From Candidatus Bipolaricaulota bacterium (GTDB lineage: Bacteria > Bipolaricaulota > Bipolaricaulia > UBA7950 > UBA9294), in the NCBI GenBank assembly GCA_028278555.1, contig JANQEA010000064.1, forward strand, positions 1 through 64,000: a stretch of 64,000 nt of DNA, in the 5' to 3' direction. The translations under genes and the position numbers were made by a program. Each line of letters begins with the position of its first letter. The stretch's first letter is position 1. The notes below the pieces were generated by a model. It searched no databases and was not told the DNA's origin. It was given only the letters and a program-made list of their open reading frames with translations. Shown here in pieces: positions 62,206 to 64,000 of this stretch.

Positions 62206-62544
62206 ATGAGAGTGGCAGCGATCTTAGCAATGCTCGGTGCCCTGGCGATGGCCGGGGCTTTGGTCTATGGCTTCACGTGCGGGCAGTTCGCCGGCGAAGG
62301 TCGGCAGCTGCTCCGTATGCCTTGGGGACGCATCGCGCTGGTAGACCTCTATATCGCGTTCCTCCTTTTCGCCGCCTGGATCGTCTTCAGAGAGGGGTAC
62401 CGTTTGCGATCGCTGCTCTGGATCGCCGCCGTCATGGTCCTCGGAAGCCTGGCCATCTGCCTGTATCTGCTCGATGCCCTGCGGACGAGCAAGGGCGACT
62501 GGCAGCTCTTCTTCCTCGGCAAGCACGCGAGGCCGTCGACTTGA
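62206..62544 (+). CDS. DUF1475-family membrane protein
   Basis: The 112-residue protein has four membrane segments (AAILAMLGALAMAGALVYG at the start, DLYIAFLLFAAWIVFREG in the middle, LLWIAAVMVLGSLAICLYLL) and a cytoplasmic tail. This fits the DUF1475 family. GAGGAGG precedes the ATG. Its TGA overlaps the TTG of the next gene (TTGA), so the two are coupled. Confidence 0.72.
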   Translation: MRVAAILAMLGALAMAGALVYGFTCGQFAGEGRQLLRMPWGRIALVDLYIAFLLFAAWIVFREGYRLRSLLWIAAVMVLGSLAICLYLLDALRTSKGDWQLFFLGKHARPST

Positions 62545-63227
62545 AGCCCGAGCACAGCAGACTGCGCGAGCTGGTCGAGGAGTTTCGCCAAGTCGTCGCC
62601 GGCCAGCGCACCTGGGGAGATGCCGTTCTGCCCCCACTCGCCTTTGTGCTAATCAACCTCCTCGTCGGCGTCTGGCCGGCCATAGCAGCATCGGCGGGTC
62701 TTTCACTCGTCCTCGCGCTGATGCGCTTGGTTCGGGGAAAGTCGCCTCGCTATGCGCTGGGAGGGCTCGGCGCCGTCACGGTGGCTGCGTTGCTGGCCAT
62801 AGCGCTGAATCGTGCCGAGGGGTACTTTCTGCCCGGCATGCTCAGCGGCGCGGCGACCGCCCTGGCCTGCCTCATCAGCGTAGTTCTTCGCCGCCCTCTC
62901 GTCGCGTGGACCAGCTTCATCGCTCGACGATGGCCGCTCTCTTGGTACTGGCACCCTCGCGTTCGACCCGCCTACAGCGAGGTCACGCTTCTCTGGTTCC
63001 TGTTCTTCTCAGGTCGCCTTCTCGTCCAGCTTGTGCTGTTCCAGCGCGGGGCAACGCTTGCACTCAGCACAGTCAATCTCCTGCTTGGATGGCCATCCCT
63101 CGTGCTCCTTCTCGCGGCAAGCTATCTGTACGGGCTGTGGCGCCTACGCCGCTTGGCAGGGCCGAGCGTGGAGGAGTTCAAGAGAGACACCTCGCCACCT
63201 TGGAAGGGGCAAAGGCGGGGCTTCTAG
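62541..63227 (+). CDS. DUF3159-family membrane protein
   Basis: The 228-residue protein has a short N-terminal helix (ELVEEFRQVVAGQRTWGD), five membrane segments and a family-typical motif (WHPRVRPAYSEVTLLWFLFF). It is similar in layout to DUF3159 proteins, whose role is unknown. A TTG start overlaps the previous stop. Confidence 0.78.
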   Translation: MKPEHSRLRELVEEFRQVVAGQRTWGDAVLPPLAFVLINLLVGVWPAIAASAGLSLVLALMRLVRGKSPRYALGGLGAVTVAALLAIALNRAEGYFLPGMLSGAATALACLISVVLRRPLVAWTSFIARRWPLSWYWHPRVRPAYSEVTLLWFLFFSGRLLVQLVLFQRGATLALSTVNLLLGWPSLVLLLAASYLYGLWRLRRLAGPSVEEFKRDTSPPWKGQRRGF

Positions 63228-63283
63228 CCTCGGGGACCCATCCGCCTACCGATGCCTGGGAACAGGAGCTAGGCTGCCCTCCG

Positions 63284-64000
63284 CTAGAGTCTTCTCCCCT
63301 TGCCGGAATCGAGAACCTCGACGAGGTCCTGCGGATAGGGTTCGAAGTAGGCCTGGTCCGCGAGGTAGTCGACATCGAAACGGATGATCCACGATCGCAT
63401 GAGGCTTGTCGGGACGGAGAGCGGGACGTGGCCATTTCGATACTGCTCGAGGCTGTCCAGGAAGAACGCCTTCTCAGCGGACGAGAGCTCGTCGGAGACG
63501 TACCCCAGCGCGTGCATGAGCACGTTGATGGCAGATACACGGCGCGGCGCCTTGGCCAGCGCCACTCGGAGTCCTTCCGCGTACAGCCCAAGCAGATGAT
63601 CCAACGGCTGCTTGTCCGGATTCGCGACGATGCGGCCGAGTGCGCGCATCCGTGTCTGGTTGTAGGCCATCAAGAGCAGCTTGTGTTGCGCGTGGAAACC
63701 GACGAGACGTGCCATCGACGCGGCCTGTCGAAGACCGCGGAAGCGCGCCTGAGTGAAGAGGCGGGTCAGGAAATGCTGCCGGATATCGAAGTTCTTGAGA
63801 CGCCCTTCGTCCTCGACCGCGGCATTCGGGAATCGCTCGATCACGGCGCCGCCGAACATCCCGTGCGTCTTGGTCGACGCAGCGCCCTTCTTCTCGTTCA
63901 CGTAGCACTTGACCTCGCGGGGGCCGCAGGACGGGGACCCGAACTTGAGCACGAAACCGTCCGGCGCAGCGAGTTGGCCAAGCCGATCGTCTGCGTAATC
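63284..64000 (-). CDS. DUF523-DUF1722 (YbgA-type) fusion protein, 5' end off the window
   Basis: The visible 238 residues are the C-terminal part. The end of a DUF523 domain (LKFGSPSCGPREVKCY) leads to a DUF1722/YbgA domain (RFRGLRQAASMARLVGFHAQHKLLLMAYNQTRMRALGRIV and ALGYVSDELSSAEKAFFLDSLEQYRNG). The stop is at 63284. The DUF523-DUF1722 fusion is widespread; the biochemical role is not settled. The reading frame stays open to the end of the window without a start. Confidence 0.88.
   Translation of the reverse strand, partial: DYADDRLGQLAAPDGFVLKFGSPSCGPREVKCYVNEKKGAASTKTHGMFGGAVIERFPNAAVEDEGRLKNFDIRQHFLTRLFTQARFRGLRQAASMARLVGFHAQHKLLLMAYNQTRMRALGRIVANPDKQPLDHLLGLYAEGLRVALAKAPRRVSAINVLMHALGYVSDELSSAEKAFFLDSLEQYRNGHVPLSVPTSLMRSWIIRFDVDYLADQAYFEPYPQDLVEVLDSGKGRRL

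Overview
The window is bacterial and high in GC. An outer membrane is implied by three kinds of evidence: a 1328-residue beta-rich protein and a 281-residue protein that both end in an aromatic residue, and a heptose-bisphosphate phosphatase (GmhB type). I cannot name the phylum. The mix of a PorV-like barrel, a secreted subtilase with a T9SS/FlgD-like tail and dnaX-ybaB without recR would suit a poorly sampled diderm lineage.

Bases 1-27160 are a compact housekeeping core. They hold tRNA-Pro, dnaX, ybaB, a zinc-ribbon coiled-coil protein, the RNase P RNA, a VanZ-like protein, a membrane zinc peptidase, rpe and tRNA-Val. A long minus-strand operon follows (rplU, prp-like, rpmA, obgE, nadD, infC, rpmI, rplT, folB, folK, rng), driven by a clear promoter before rplU. 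Next come metG, a MoaD/ThiS-like protein, an envelope/secretion cluster (large barrel-propeller protein, PorV-like protein, subtilase), a phosphoglucomutase-type enzyme, leuS, gmhB and tRNA-Ala(GGC).

From tRNA-Ala to the right edge the character changes. Base composition and codon use look less extreme, gene orientation is mixed, and most genes are single accessory functions. These are a PycTM-like membrane protein with a CHAT-TPR protein, an AraC/GyrI regulator, a racemase carrying an in-frame amber codon, VOC proteins, a GNAT-membrane fusion, a lipoprotein hydrolase, znuA with a zur-like gene, a metallo-hydrolase, a ferredoxin-nitroreductase, a flavodoxin and a stand-alone condensation-domain protein. 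A purine/amidohydrolase block follows: two adenine deaminases, a deaminase-type amidohydrolase, an M20 peptidase, two Opp/Dpp permeases and a binding protein. Then come perR-katA, a ferric-reductase-like oxidoreductase and small membrane proteins.

The most unusual structure is a family of about ten intergenic direct repeats, all in one orientation, scattered from 32 to 61 kb and separating blocks of one to several genes. The 3' half of the best copies matches the 3' end of tRNA-Ala(GGC) at 15 of 16 bases, which suggests tRNA-derived attachment sites and a cassette-like or accreted island. Three genes (infC, perR and rng) also appear to start at non-standard codons, two of them behind a perfect AGGAGG five bases upstream.
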